Assembly: GCA_963840275.1 (NCBI GenBank) | Contig: CAWIYK010000005.1 | Coordinates: 1,984,001-2,048,000, forward strand | Length of the DNA: 64,000 nt | Direction of reading: 5' to 3' | From: Actinophytocola sp963840275 | GTDB taxonomy: Bacteria; Actinomycetota; Actinomycetes; Mycobacteriales; Pseudonocardiaceae | Shown here: positions 24,480 to 32,403 of the stretch, in pieces | Layout of the letters: each line of letters opens with the position of its first letter | Position numbering within the stretch: position 1 is the first letter of the stretch | Made by a program: the position numbers and the translations under genes | Notes under the pieces: model-generated | Databases searched by the model: none | Seen by the model: the letters and a program-made list of their open reading frames with translations, nothing else | What the model was told of the DNA's origin: nothing

Positions 24480-26497
24480 CGGAGGAAGGCCGCGGCCACC
24501 CCGGCGTCCACCGGCACGTGCAGCCCGGTGGTGAGCGACAGCTCGCCGGCGCACAGCGCGAACACGGCCGCGGCGACATGCTCGGGCAGCACCTCGCGCT
24601 TGAGCAGCGTCCGCTTGGCGTAGAACGCGCCGAGGTCCTCCTCGGCGACCCCGTACACCGCGGCCCGCTGCGCGCCCCAGCCGCCGGCGAAGATCCCGGA
24701 GCCGCGGACCACACCGTCCGGGTTGATGCCGTTGACTCGGATGCCGTGCTCGCCGAGCTCGGCGGCCAGCAGCCGCACCTGATGTGCTTGGTCGGCCTTC
24801 GCGGCGCCGTACGCGACGTTGTTCGGGCCGGCGAACACCGCGTTCTTGCTGGAGATGTAGACGATGTCGCCGCCGATGCCCTGCTCGATCATGACCCGCG
24901 CGGCCTCGCGGGACACCAGGAACGAGCCCTTCGCCATCACGTCGTGCTGGCGGTCCCAGTCGTCCGCCGTGGTCTCCAGCAACGGTTTCGACACCGAGAG
25001 GCCGGCGTTGTTGACCACCAGGTCCACGCCGCAGAACGTCAGCGTGGCGGTGCGGAACGCCTCGCCGACCGCGTTCTCGTCGGTCACGTCCACGGTCACC
25101 GCGACGGCCGTCTCGCCGATGCCGGCCGCGACCTCCTTGGCCGCGTCGGCGTCCCGGTCGGCGACGACGACACACGCGCCCTCCGCCGCGAGCCGCAGCG
25201 CGGTCGCGCGGCCGATGCCGGACCCGCCCCCGGTCACGACCGCGACGCGGGTGGCGAGCGGCTTGGGCGCCGGCCTGCGGCGCAGCTTCGCCTCCTCGAG
25301 GGCCCAGTACTCGATGCGGAACTTCTCCCGTTCCGCGATGGGCTCGTAGGTGGACACGGACTCCGCGCCACGCATGACGTTGATGGCGTTGACGTAGAAC
25401 TCGCCCGCCACCCGCGCGGTCTGCTTGTCCGCGCCGAAGCTGAACATGCCGACGCCGGGCACGAGCACGATCGCGGGATCGGCGCCACGCATCGGCGGGC
25501 TGTCCGCGTCGGCGTAGCGCTCGTAGTAGGCGCGGTAGTCGGCGCGGTAGGCCTCGTGCAGCTCCTTGAGCCGCGCCAGCAGCTGGTCGACCGGCGTGGT
25601 CGGCGGCAGGTCGAGCACCAGCGGTCGGACCTTCGTGCGCAGGAAATGGTCCGGGCACGAGGTGCCCTTGGCGGCCAGCTCGTGCAGCCGCGCGCGGGAC
25701 AGGAAGTCCAGCACGCCCGCCGAGTCCGTGAAGTGGCCGACCTGCGGGTGGTCGGTCGACGCGAGCCCGCGGACCGCCGGCGCGAGCAGGGCGGCCAGCA
25801 CCCGGCGGGCGCCGGGCGACAGCGGCTCGAAGACGACCTCGCCGAACGGGTCCTGCCGGCCGTGCTCGTCGAGGAACCGCTGCGCCGTGGCGATGATCTC
25901 CAGCGAGTTGGCCTCGCACTCGTCGCTCGTGGCGCCCCACGCGGTGATGCCGTGGCCGCCGAGGATCACGCCGATCGCCTTCGGGTGGCTCGCCGCGACC
26001 TCGGCGATGTCGAGGCCGAGCTGGAAACCGGGCCGGCGCCACGGCACCCACACGACCCGATCGCCGAAGCAGCGTTCGGTGAGCGCTGGCCCGTCGGCCG
26101 CGGTGGCGAGCGCGATGCCGGCGTCGGGGTGCAGATGGTCGACGTGCGCCGCGTCCACGAGGCCGTGCATGGCAGTGTCGATCGACGGGGCGGCGCCGCC
26201 CTTGCCGTGCAGGCAGTAGTCGAACGCGGCGACCATCTCGTCCTCGCGGTCCACCCCGGGGTAGCCGCCGGTCAGCGCGCGCAGCCGGTCGAGCCGCAGC
26301 ACGGCGAGGCCCTGCTCTGTGAGCGTGCCGAGGTCGCCGCCGGAGCCCTTGACGTGGAGCAGCTCGACGTCGGTGCCCGTGACCGGGTCCGTCGCGACCG
26401 ATTTGGCGGAGGTGTTGCCGCCGGCGTAGTTCGTGTTGCGCGGGTCCGCGCCGAGCCGGTTGCTTCGCCGCAACAGTGCGTCCACCTGCGAGCTCAT
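24476..26497 (-). CDS. rhaEW: Bifunctional rhamnulose-1-phosphate aldolase / lactaldehyde dehydrogenase (RhaEW type)
   Basis: 673 residues with two domains. Residues about 1-400 form a class II aldolase: HVKGSGGD, zinc ligands H121 and H123 in HVDHLHPDAG and H182 in GGHGITAWG. Residues about 420-673 form a short-chain dehydrogenase with VVTGGGSGIGRA and catalytic YGAAK. This fusion splits rhamnulose 1-phosphate into dihydroxyacetone phosphate and lactaldehyde, then oxidises lactaldehyde, as known in Bacillus and other bacteria. ATG at 26497. A LacI-type operator lies 18 bp upstream of the start. Confidence 0.92.
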   Translation of the reverse strand: MSSQVDALLRRSNRLGADPRNTNYAGGNTSAKSVATDPVTGTDVELLHVKGSGGDLGTLTEQGLAVLRLDRLRALTGGYPGVDREDEMVAAFDYCLHGKGGAAPSIDTAMHGLVDAAHVDHLHPDAGIALATAADGPALTERCFGDRVVWVPWRRPGFQLGLDIAEVAASHPKAIGVILGGHGITAWGATSDECEANSLEIIATAQRFLDEHGRQDPFGEVVFEPLSPGARRVLAALLAPAVRGLASTDHPQVGHFTDSAGVLDFLSRARLHELAAKGTSCPDHFLRTKVRPLVLDLPPTTPVDQLLARLKELHEAYRADYRAYYERYADADSPPMRGADPAIVLVPGVGMFSFGADKQTARVAGEFYVNAINVMRGAESVSTYEPIAEREKFRIEYWALEEAKLRRRPAPKPLATRVAVVTGGGSGIGRATALRLAAEGACVVVADRDADAAKEVAAGIGETAVAVTVDVTDENAVGEAFRTATLTFCGVDLVVNNAGLSVSKPLLETTADDWDRQHDVMAKGSFLVSREAARVMIEQGIGGDIVYISSKNAVFAGPNNVAYGAAKADQAHQVRLLAAELGEHGIRVNGINPDGVVRGSGIFAGGWGAQRAAVYGVAEEDLGAFYAKRTLLKREVLPEHVAAAVFALCAGELSLTTGLHVPVDAGVAAAFLR

Positions 26498-26514
26498 GCC
26501 GTCCTCACGTCAGA

Positions 26515-26529
26515 GTTAAACGTTTCAAT
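26515..26529. promoter_or_regulatory. LacI-family operator upstream of the rhamnose operon
   Basis: GTTAAACGTTTCAAT is centred on AACGTT, the CG-centred palindrome that LacI/PurR/CcpA-type proteins bind. It lies in the 71-bp spacer between the LacI regulator gene and rhaEW. The regulator encoded at 26569 is the natural ligand. Confidence 0.6.
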
Positions 26530-26568
26530 CGATGGGAACGCCAGCATGCGGGACCCCCGCCGAACGTG

Positions 26569-27600
26569 TCAAGACACCGTGCGCGCGACCCGGGTCGACG
26601 CACGCACGACCAGCTCGGGCCGGAAGCGGACCTGCTGGTGGGTGTGCGTTTCCTCGTCCGAGGCCTCTTCGAACAGCAGCCGCGCCGCGGTCCGGCCGAG
26701 CAGCTCGCGGGGCTGGCGCACCGACGTCAGCGGCACCGCGGCGGCCTCGGCGAACTCGATGTCGTCGTAGCCGACCACCGCGAGGTCCGCCGGCACCGAC
26801 AGCCCCTGCCGCGTCATGGCCTGCAGCAGCCCGAGCGCGAGCAGGTCGTTGGCGCAGAACGCCGCCGTCGGCCGCTGCGAGGCCGGCAGCCCCACCAGCC
26901 GTTCCCCCGCCCGCCGCCCCTCCGCGACGGTCAGCGCCTCGGTCTCCAACCGCACCAGCTCCGTCGGCCGACCCGTCCGTGCCACCGCCTGCCGCGCGCC
27001 CTGGTACCGGTCACGCACCTGCTGCACCGACATCGGTCCGCCGACGAACGCGATCCGCTCGTGGCCCGTCTCCAGCAGGTGGGTCAGCGCCAGCTCGCCG
27101 CCGAGCACGTCGTCCACCGCGACCGAGCACTGCGTGTCGTCGGCCGCGTGGCAGTCCACGAGCACCACCGGCATGCCGAGGCCGGGCATCTCGGCGAGCC
27201 GCTCGCCGCTCGGGTCGATCGGCGTGATCAGCACGCCCTGGACCCGCTGCTCACGCAGCCGTTCGAGGTACTCCCGCTCGCGCGCGACGTCCTGGTTCGA
27301 GTTGCACAGGTAGACGGCCACGCCCTCGGCGCGGGCCTCCTCCTCGACCCCGCGGGCGACGTCGTTGAAGAACGGGTTGGCGGCGTCCATCACGACGTAG
27401 GCGATGGTTCTGCTGCTCCCGGCCCGCAGCTGCCGCGCGGTCTCGTTGCGCACGAACCCCAGCTCGACGATCGCCGCCTGCACCCGCAGCCGGGTCGCCT
27501 CGCTGACCAGCTGCGGCCGGTTCAACACGTTCGACACGGTGCCGATGGACACGCCGGCGACCGCGGCAACGTCCTTCATCCCCGGCGCGCCGTCTGCCAT
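26569..27600 (-). CDS. LacI family regulator of the rhamnose genes
   Basis: 343 residues. The HTH is MKDVAAVAGVSIGTVSNVL with the hinge NRPQLVSEATRLRVQAA, then a periplasmic-binding-like sugar domain (TIAYVVMDAANPFFNDVARG, VGYDDIEFAEAA). ATG at 27600 follows AGGGG. It sits directly upstream of rhaEW-rhaB with an operator between, so it likely represses them until a rhamnose-derived inducer is present. A 23-bp perfect palindrome lies just upstream of its start. Confidence 0.9.
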   Translation of the reverse strand: MADGAPGMKDVAAVAGVSIGTVSNVLNRPQLVSEATRLRVQAAIVELGFVRNETARQLRAGSSRTIAYVVMDAANPFFNDVARGVEEEARAEGVAVYLCNSNQDVAREREYLERLREQRVQGVLITPIDPSGERLAEMPGLGMPVVLVDCHAADDTQCSVAVDDVLGGELALTHLLETGHERIAFVGGPMSVQQVRDRYQGARQAVARTGRPTELVRLETEALTVAEGRRAGERLVGLPASQRPTAAFCANDLLALGLLQAMTRQGLSVPADLAVVGYDDIEFAEAAAVPLTSVRQPRELLGRTAARLLFEEASDEETHTHQQVRFRPELVVRASTRVARTVS

Positions 27601-27626
27601 GCCAACCCCTGCTCGCTCGTCTCGCT

Positions 27627-27649
27627 CACTGTGAGCGTCGCTCACAGTG
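27627..27649. promoter_or_regulatory. Perfect 23-bp palindrome
   Basis: CACTGTGAGCG-T-CGCTCACAGTG is an 11-1-11 perfect inverted repeat. It overlaps the stop codon of the ECF42 sigma gene (27642-27644) and lies 27 bp upstream of the LacI gene. It could be a terminator for the sigma gene or an operator for the LacI gene; its length and lack of a T run do not settle this. Confidence 0.6.
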
Positions 27650-28898
27650 TGGCAGCGCGCTCCAGCAGGAGAGTACGTTCGCGCTCGTTGCGGGTGAGGG
27701 AGGCGGCCCGTTCGAACTCCGCGCGCGCCTCCTTGTCCCGGCCCAGCTTGGCCAGCAGGTCGCCGCGCACACTCGGCAGCAGGTGGTAGTTCTTCATCGA
27801 CGGCTCGGTGGTCAGCTCGTCGACGATCTCCAGCCCGGTCTCGGGGCCGAACGCCATCGACAGCGCCACCGCGCGGTTCAGCTCGATCACCGGCGACGGG
27901 ACCAGCTGCACCAGCCGCGCGTACAGCGCGGCGATCCGGGGCCAGTCGGTCTCCTCCGGCTTGCGCGCCCGCGCGTGGCACGCGGCGATCGACGCCTGCA
28001 GCACGTAGGGCCCCATCGGCTGGTCGAGCTTCGCCGCCCGGTCCAGCGCCGCGAGCCCGCGCCGGATCAGCAGCTGGTCCCAGCGCGCCCGGTCCTGGTC
28101 GAACAGCAGCACCGGCTCGCCGCCCGGCCCGGTCCGCGCCCTGGCTCGGGACGCCTGGATCTCCATGAGCGCGATCAGCCCGTGGGCCTCCGGCTCGGTG
28201 GGCACCAGCTCGGCGAGGATCCGGCCGAGGCGCATGGCGTCCTCGCACAGCGCGGGCCGCATCCAGTCCTCGCCGCCGGTCGCCGAGTAGCCCTCGTTGA
28301 ACACCAGGTAGACGACCTCGAGCACGGACGCCAGCCGCTCGCCGAGCTCCCCCGCCGACGGCACCTCGAACGGGATCTTCTTCTGCGACAGCGTCTTCTT
28401 GGCCCGCACGATGCGCTGCGCGATCGTCGACTCCGGGGTGAGGAACGCCCGCGCGATCTCCTCGGTCGACAGGCCGCCGAGCAGCCGCAGCGTCAACGCG
28501 ACCCGCGCCTCGGTCGACAGGACCGGGTGGCAGGAGATGAACACCAGCCGCAGCAGGTCGTCGCTGATGTTGCTGTCGATCGCGTCGAAGTCCGGCTCCG
28601 CGGACGGCCCGTCCTGCGTCTCCAGGTCGCGGCCGATCTCCACGACCTTGCGCTCGAGGGTCTCCCTGCGGCGGAACTGGTCGATGGCGCGCCGCTTGGC
28701 GATGGCCATGAGCCAGGCGCCCGGGTTGTCCGGGACGCCCGACTCGGGCCACTGCTCCAGCGCGGCCACCAGCGCGTCCTGCGCCAGCTCCTCCGCGAGG
28801 CCGACGTCGTGCACCATCCGCGTGAGCCCGGCGATCAGCCGGGCCGACTCGATGCGCCATACGGCGTCTATCGCGCGGTGGGTCTCCAGCGTCGGCAT
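27642..28898 (-). CDS. ECF42-type RNA polymerase sigma factor with C-terminal TPR-like extension
   Basis: 418 residues, far longer than ordinary ECF factors. Region 2 is around GLAEELAQDALVAALEQWP and PGAWLMAIAKRRAIDQFR; region 4 has ALTLRLLGGLSTEEIARAFL and ESTIAQRIVRAK. After residue 190 comes the extension starting VYLVFNEGYSA, a helical TPR-like domain typical of the ECF42 group. Known ECF42 factors lack an anti-sigma and are linked to DGPF proteins; two such genes lie just upstream here. ATG at 28898. Confidence 0.9.
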   Translation of the reverse strand: MPTLETHRAIDAVWRIESARLIAGLTRMVHDVGLAEELAQDALVAALEQWPESGVPDNPGAWLMAIAKRRAIDQFRRRETLERKVVEIGRDLETQDGPSAEPDFDAIDSNISDDLLRLVFISCHPVLSTEARVALTLRLLGGLSTEEIARAFLTPESTIAQRIVRAKKTLSQKKIPFEVPSAGELGERLASVLEVVYLVFNEGYSATGGEDWMRPALCEDAMRLGRILAELVPTEPEAHGLIALMEIQASRARARTGPGGEPVLLFDQDRARWDQLLIRRGLAALDRAAKLDQPMGPYVLQASIAACHARARKPEETDWPRIAALYARLVQLVPSPVIELNRAVALSMAFGPETGLEIVDELTTEPSMKNYHLLPSVRGDLLAKLGRDKEARAEFERAASLTRNERERTLLLERAATL

Positions 28899-28943
28899 GC
28901 GCCTATCAAAGCAGGAAGCGCCGTCGCGGTCGCGACACGCGTA

Positions 28944-29360
28944 CTACTTCTCCTTCGCCGCCGCCCGCAGCGCCGCCTCGCGCTCCCGCAGCTCCGGCGG
29001 GTACGCCTCAGCGAAGTCCGCCGCCTCGAAGACCTGGCGGATCTCGACCACGGAGCCTTCCATGCACGGCACCCGCTTCACCCACTCGATGGCCTCGTCC
29101 TTCGACTTCACCTCGATCAGCCAGAACCCGGCCACCAGCTCCTTGGCCTCGGTGAACGGGCCGTCGATCACGGTAGGGGTGCCGTCGGTGAACTTGACGC
29201 GGGCGCCCTTGGAGGACGGGTGCAGACCCTCGCCGGCGAGCAGCACACCGGCCTTGACCAGCTCCTCGTTGTAGCGGCCCATCGCGACCAGCTCCTCCTC
29301 GGGCGGCATGACGCCGGCCTCGCTGTTCGCGTCCGCCTTGACCAGAACCATGAAACGCAT
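28944..29360 (-). CDS. YCII/DGPF-domain protein
   Basis: 138 residues. MRFMVLVKADANSEAG and RYNEELVKAGVLLAGEGL lead to the signature VIDGPFTEAKELVAGFWLIE, the DGPF motif, then AIEWVKRVPC. AAGGAG lies 7 nt before the ATG at 29360. The domain is a ferredoxin-like fold with a putative active-site His/Asp, and the family is co-conserved with ECF42 sigma factors. It is 45 bp upstream of the sigma gene in the same direction. Its exact function is unknown. Confidence 0.88.
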   Translation of the reverse strand: MRFMVLVKADANSEAGVMPPEEELVAMGRYNEELVKAGVLLAGEGLHPSSKGARVKFTDGTPTVIDGPFTEAKELVAGFWLIEVKSKDEAIEWVKRVPCMEGSVVEIRQVFEAADFAEAYPPELREREAALRAAAKEK

Positions 29361-29371
29361 CTCAGAACTCC

Positions 29372-29797
29372 TTATTTGCCGTCGGCGAGGTTGCGGGGGT
29401 CGGCCGCGTACTTGCGGTTCTCCTCGCTCACGTAACCGAAGTCCTCGGGTTCGGTCACCCGCAGGATCTCGATCTCGACGTTGCCGTGGCCGTCTTCGAC
29501 CGGCCATTTCCTGACCCATTCGACGGCCTCCTCCAGTGAGTCGACCTCGAACATGCTGAAGCCGGCGATCAGCTCCTTCGCCTCGGCGAACGGACCGTCG
29601 ATCACGGTGGTCGCCCCCGACCTGGCGAAGGCCACCCTGGCGCCGCTGCCGGAGCCCTTCAGGCCTTCGCCCGTGATCAGCACGCCCGCCTTCGCCAGCT
29701 CCTCGTTGTAGCGGCTCATCGCCGCCAGCAGCTCGGTGCTCGGCAGCACACCGGCCTCGGTCTCCTCATCCGCCTTCCGAATGACCATGAATCGCAT
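29372..29797 (-). CDS. YCII/DGPF-domain protein, second copy
   Basis: 141 residues and clearly paralogous to the next gene: MRFMVIRKADEETEAGVLP, RYNEELAKAGVLITGEGLK, TTVIDGPFAEAKELIAGF. The C-terminal tail differs (GNVEIEILRVTEPEDFGYV). ATG at 29797 is preceded by AAAGG. It is separated by 11 bp from the first DGPF gene, so the two and the sigma factor form one unit. The two copies probably arose by tandem duplication. Confidence 0.88.
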   Translation of the reverse strand: MRFMVIRKADEETEAGVLPSTELLAAMSRYNEELAKAGVLITGEGLKGSGSGARVAFARSGATTVIDGPFAEAKELIAGFSMFEVDSLEEAVEWVRKWPVEDGHGNVEIEILRVTEPEDFGYVSEENRKYAADPRNLADGK

Positions 29798-29884
29798 CCG
29801 TTGTGCCTTTCGTCTGACTCCGGGGCTGTCGAACCTAACCTCAGACACGCGTCGAACGAGCCCCGGCGAGATCGACACGCCTGC

Positions 29885-30826
29885 TCAACTTCTCGTCGCA
29901 CGGTCCACCCGGCCCGCGAGGCTCCGCAGATAGTCGACCAGCTCCGGCGGTCGTTCCACCGTGAACTCACAGCCCGCGGTCGCGAACCGGAACGCGAGCC
30001 ACTCCAGGGTGTCCGCGGCTGCCCGCACCCTGCTGCGCCGGTCGTCGACGGGCTCGATCGTGCCGAGGTGAGCCGGCACGTCGGCCGCCGGCAGCTCGAC
30101 GAGGACGACCGCCTCGTAGGTGGGCGCGGACGAGTACAGCTTGCTGGTCACGAACGTGGCCGGGTCGCCTTCCGGCAGTGCGCGCTCGGTGTACCGGGCG
30201 CCGGTGGCGAACGACCCGGCAATACGGTCGACCCGGAACACCCGCCAGTCGTCCCGGTCGACGTCGAACGCGACGAGGTACCAGCGCCGGCCCGCCGACA
30301 CCAGCCGGTACGGCTCGACGTGCCGCTTCGACGTGGTGCCCGCGCTGTCCCGGTAGGCGAACCGCAGCCGCTCCCGGTTGGTGACCGCCGCCGCGATCTC
30401 GGTCAGCTGACCTGGATCCACCACCTGCTGGTCGCCGGTGACCAGCGGGACGGTCGCGGCGTTGAGGGTGCCGACGCGGTAGCGCAGCCGGGCCGGCAGC
30501 ACCCGCTCCAGCTTGGTCAGGGCGCGGACCGCCGCCTCCTCGATGCCCTGCACGGCCTGACCGGCGGCGGTCCGCAGGCCGACCGCGATCGCCACCGCCT
30601 CCTCGTCGTCGAGCAGCAGCGGCGGCAGCGCAGCGCCCGCGACCAGGCGGTAGCCGCCCTCGGCGCCCATGGCCGCCTCGACCGGGTAGCCGAGGTCGCG
30701 GAGCCGCTCGACGTCCCTGCGCACGGTCCGCGGGCTGACCTCGAGCCGCCTGGCGAGCTCGCTGCCGGGCCACTCCCTCGGCGTCTGCAGGAGGGACAGC
30801 AGGGCGAGGAGTCGGCCGGCGCTCAT
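29885..30826 (-). CDS. WYL-domain transcriptional regulator (DeoR-type HTH)
   Basis: 313 residues. The N-terminal winged HTH is MSAGRLLALLSLLQTPREWP with LARRLEVSPRTVRRDVERL; the WYL domain is near 150-200 with VEPYRLVSAGRRWYLVAFD. The C-terminal WCX-like part follows. ATG at 30826 is directly preceded by GACCCT, a possible leaderless start. It is divergent from the HTH_42 gene, which it may regulate. WYL proteins sense nucleic acid or small ligands; many respond to DNA damage. Confidence 0.85.
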   Translation of the reverse strand: MSAGRLLALLSLLQTPREWPGSELARRLEVSPRTVRRDVERLRDLGYPVEAAMGAEGGYRLVAGAALPPLLLDDEEAVAIAVGLRTAAGQAVQGIEEAAVRALTKLERVLPARLRYRVGTLNAATVPLVTGDQQVVDPGQLTEIAAAVTNRERLRFAYRDSAGTTSKRHVEPYRLVSAGRRWYLVAFDVDRDDWRVFRVDRIAGSFATGARYTERALPEGDPATFVTSKLYSSAPTYEAVVLVELPAADVPAHLGTIEPVDDRRSRVRAAADTLEWLAFRFATAGCEFTVERPPELVDYLRSLAGRVDRATRS

Positions 30827-30889
30827 AGGGTCGAGAATGCCATCGATCTGGGACAGGACCTGACCTACTTGGTGGTTAGCGTGGCCCTC

Positions 30890-32015
30890 ATGAAGAAGCT
30901 GACCTGGGCGCAGGTGTGCGCACGACGACTGGCCCGGCACGGGCTCACCACGCCGCTGCCCGGTGGCCCGGCCGACGTCGTGGCGGCGGTGGCCGGCACT
31001 CACGCGCAGGTGCTGTCCGCGGCCGAGCTGTCGATCGCCCTGCGGCTCGACGGCGCCACGAGGCAGACCGTCCAGGACGCGCTGTGGGAGACCCGTGACC
31101 TGGTCAAGGTCTTCGGGCCGCGCGGCACGGTGCACCTGCTGCCGTCGCGTGAGCTGCCGATGTGGGTCGGCGTGCTGGGCGAGGCGCCGCTGCGCCTGCC
31201 GGCGCCGCCCGATCCAATACGGATGACCCGGGAACAGACCGACCAGGTTCTCGGCGCGATCGAACACGCGGTGGCGGACGCCGAGCTGACCGTCGACGAG
31301 CTGACCGACGCGGTGGTCGCCGCGGCCGGGCCGTGGGCCGGCGACCCGGTCATGGAGGCGTTCCAGGGCAAGTGGCCGCGCTGGCGGCAGGCGCTGCCGC
31401 TCGCCGGCATGCGGGGGCTGGTGTGCTTCGGGCCGAACCGGGGTCGCAGGACGACGTACACGAGCCCGCGACGCTGGCGGCCGGACCTGACGCCGGCGAA
31501 GGACGCGGTGCCCGAGGTGCTGCGCCGCTACCTGCACGCGTTCGGTCCGTCGACCCCGGAGCGGTTCGCGAACTGGCTGACCGTGCCGGACCCGTGGGCG
31601 CGGGAGGTGTTCAGGTCAGCTGACCTGTCACCGGTCTCGGTGGACGGCGAGGAGCAGTGGGTGTCCGCGAACGACACCGAGGCGCCCGACGAAGCCGCCG
31701 CGCGGACTGCGACTGCTCCCCTACTTCGACACCTATGCCTACGCGGTCGGCAACGACCGCGTCCGGCTCAACCCCGGCAAGGCCGCGACGCGCGCGAAGG
31801 GCAACTTCCAGGTGCTGCTGGTCGACGGCGTGGTCGGCGGTCTGTGGCACCAGAAGCGCGCCGGCCGCCGGATCCGGCTGACCGTGGAACCGTTCCGGCC
31901 GCTGACCGCCGCCCGGCGCCGCGAGCTGGACGAGCAGGTCGACCGGGTCGGCAAGATCCTCAACGGCACCCCCGAACTGACAATCGGCGAGGTGACGGTA
32001 GGCGGACACGCCTGA
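30890..32015 (+). pseudogene. Winged-helix DNA-binding (HTH_42/AlkZ-like) protein gene, frameshifted
   Basis: The first frame encodes MKKLTWAQVCARRLARHGL, GTHAQVLSAAELSIALRL, LWETRDLVKVFGPRGTVHLL and RFANWLTVPDPWAREV. At about 31690-31705 the reading must move by one base (an extra base) to continue as LRLLPYFDTYAYAVGNDR, GLWHQKRAGRRIRLTVEPF and the stop at 32015. Together about 374 residues, the full family length. The HTH_42 family includes the AlkZ/YcaQ DNA glycosylases that unhook crosslinks. ATG at 30890 is 7 nt after TAGCGT (30877-30882). Either a true frameshift mutation or a sequence error. Confidence 0.75.
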
Positions 32016-32029
32016 TGCTCCCTAACTGC

Positions 32030-32390
32030 CACGAGTAAGGGCCTGAGTGAGCGGCCGCCGGCGTCTGGACTGAGCGAGCAGCGCAAGGCCACGAGCGAAG
32101 CGAGTCGCCTGAGCAGCGCAGGGAGGGAAGACGCCGGGACCAGGCCGCGAATACGCGAGCGAAGCGAGCCAAATGTCACGAGTGAGGGCGTGCGTGAGCG
32201 GCCGCCGGCGTCTGGACTGAGCGAGCAGCGCAAGGCCACGAGCGAAGCGAGTCGCCTGAGCAGCGGAGGGAGGGAAGACGCCGGGACCAGGCCGCGAATA
32301 CGCGAGCGAAGCGAGCCAATGTCACAGCCGCGAATACGCGAGCGAAGCGAGCCAATGTCACAGCCGCGAATACGCGAGCGGAGCGAGCCA
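32030..32390. repeat. Repeat family A, second locus, with a 36-bp sub-array
   Basis: Two copies of the core GCGGCCGCCGGCGTCTGG start at 32051 and 32198 (147 bp apart). They share with the array at 21653 the outer parts (GGAAGACGCCGGGACCAGG, CGCGAATACGCGAGCGAAG, AATGTCA) but have another middle, with CAAGGCCACGAGCGAAGCG. Three 36-bp copies of GCCGCGAATACGCGAGCG follow from 32291, 32327 and 32363. The array ends exactly at the recQ promoter. It fills the whole spacer. Confidence 0.85.
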
Positions 32391-32396
32391 TAGAAT
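32391..32396 (+). promoter_or_regulatory. -10 box of leaderless recQ transcript
   Basis: TAGAAT ends 7 nt before the GTG of recQ at 32404. The -35 region falls inside the last repeat copy (GCGAGCGGAGCGAGCC), where no TTGACA-like hexamer is visible. Confidence 0.5.
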
Positions 32397-32403
32397 CAGC
32401 CGC

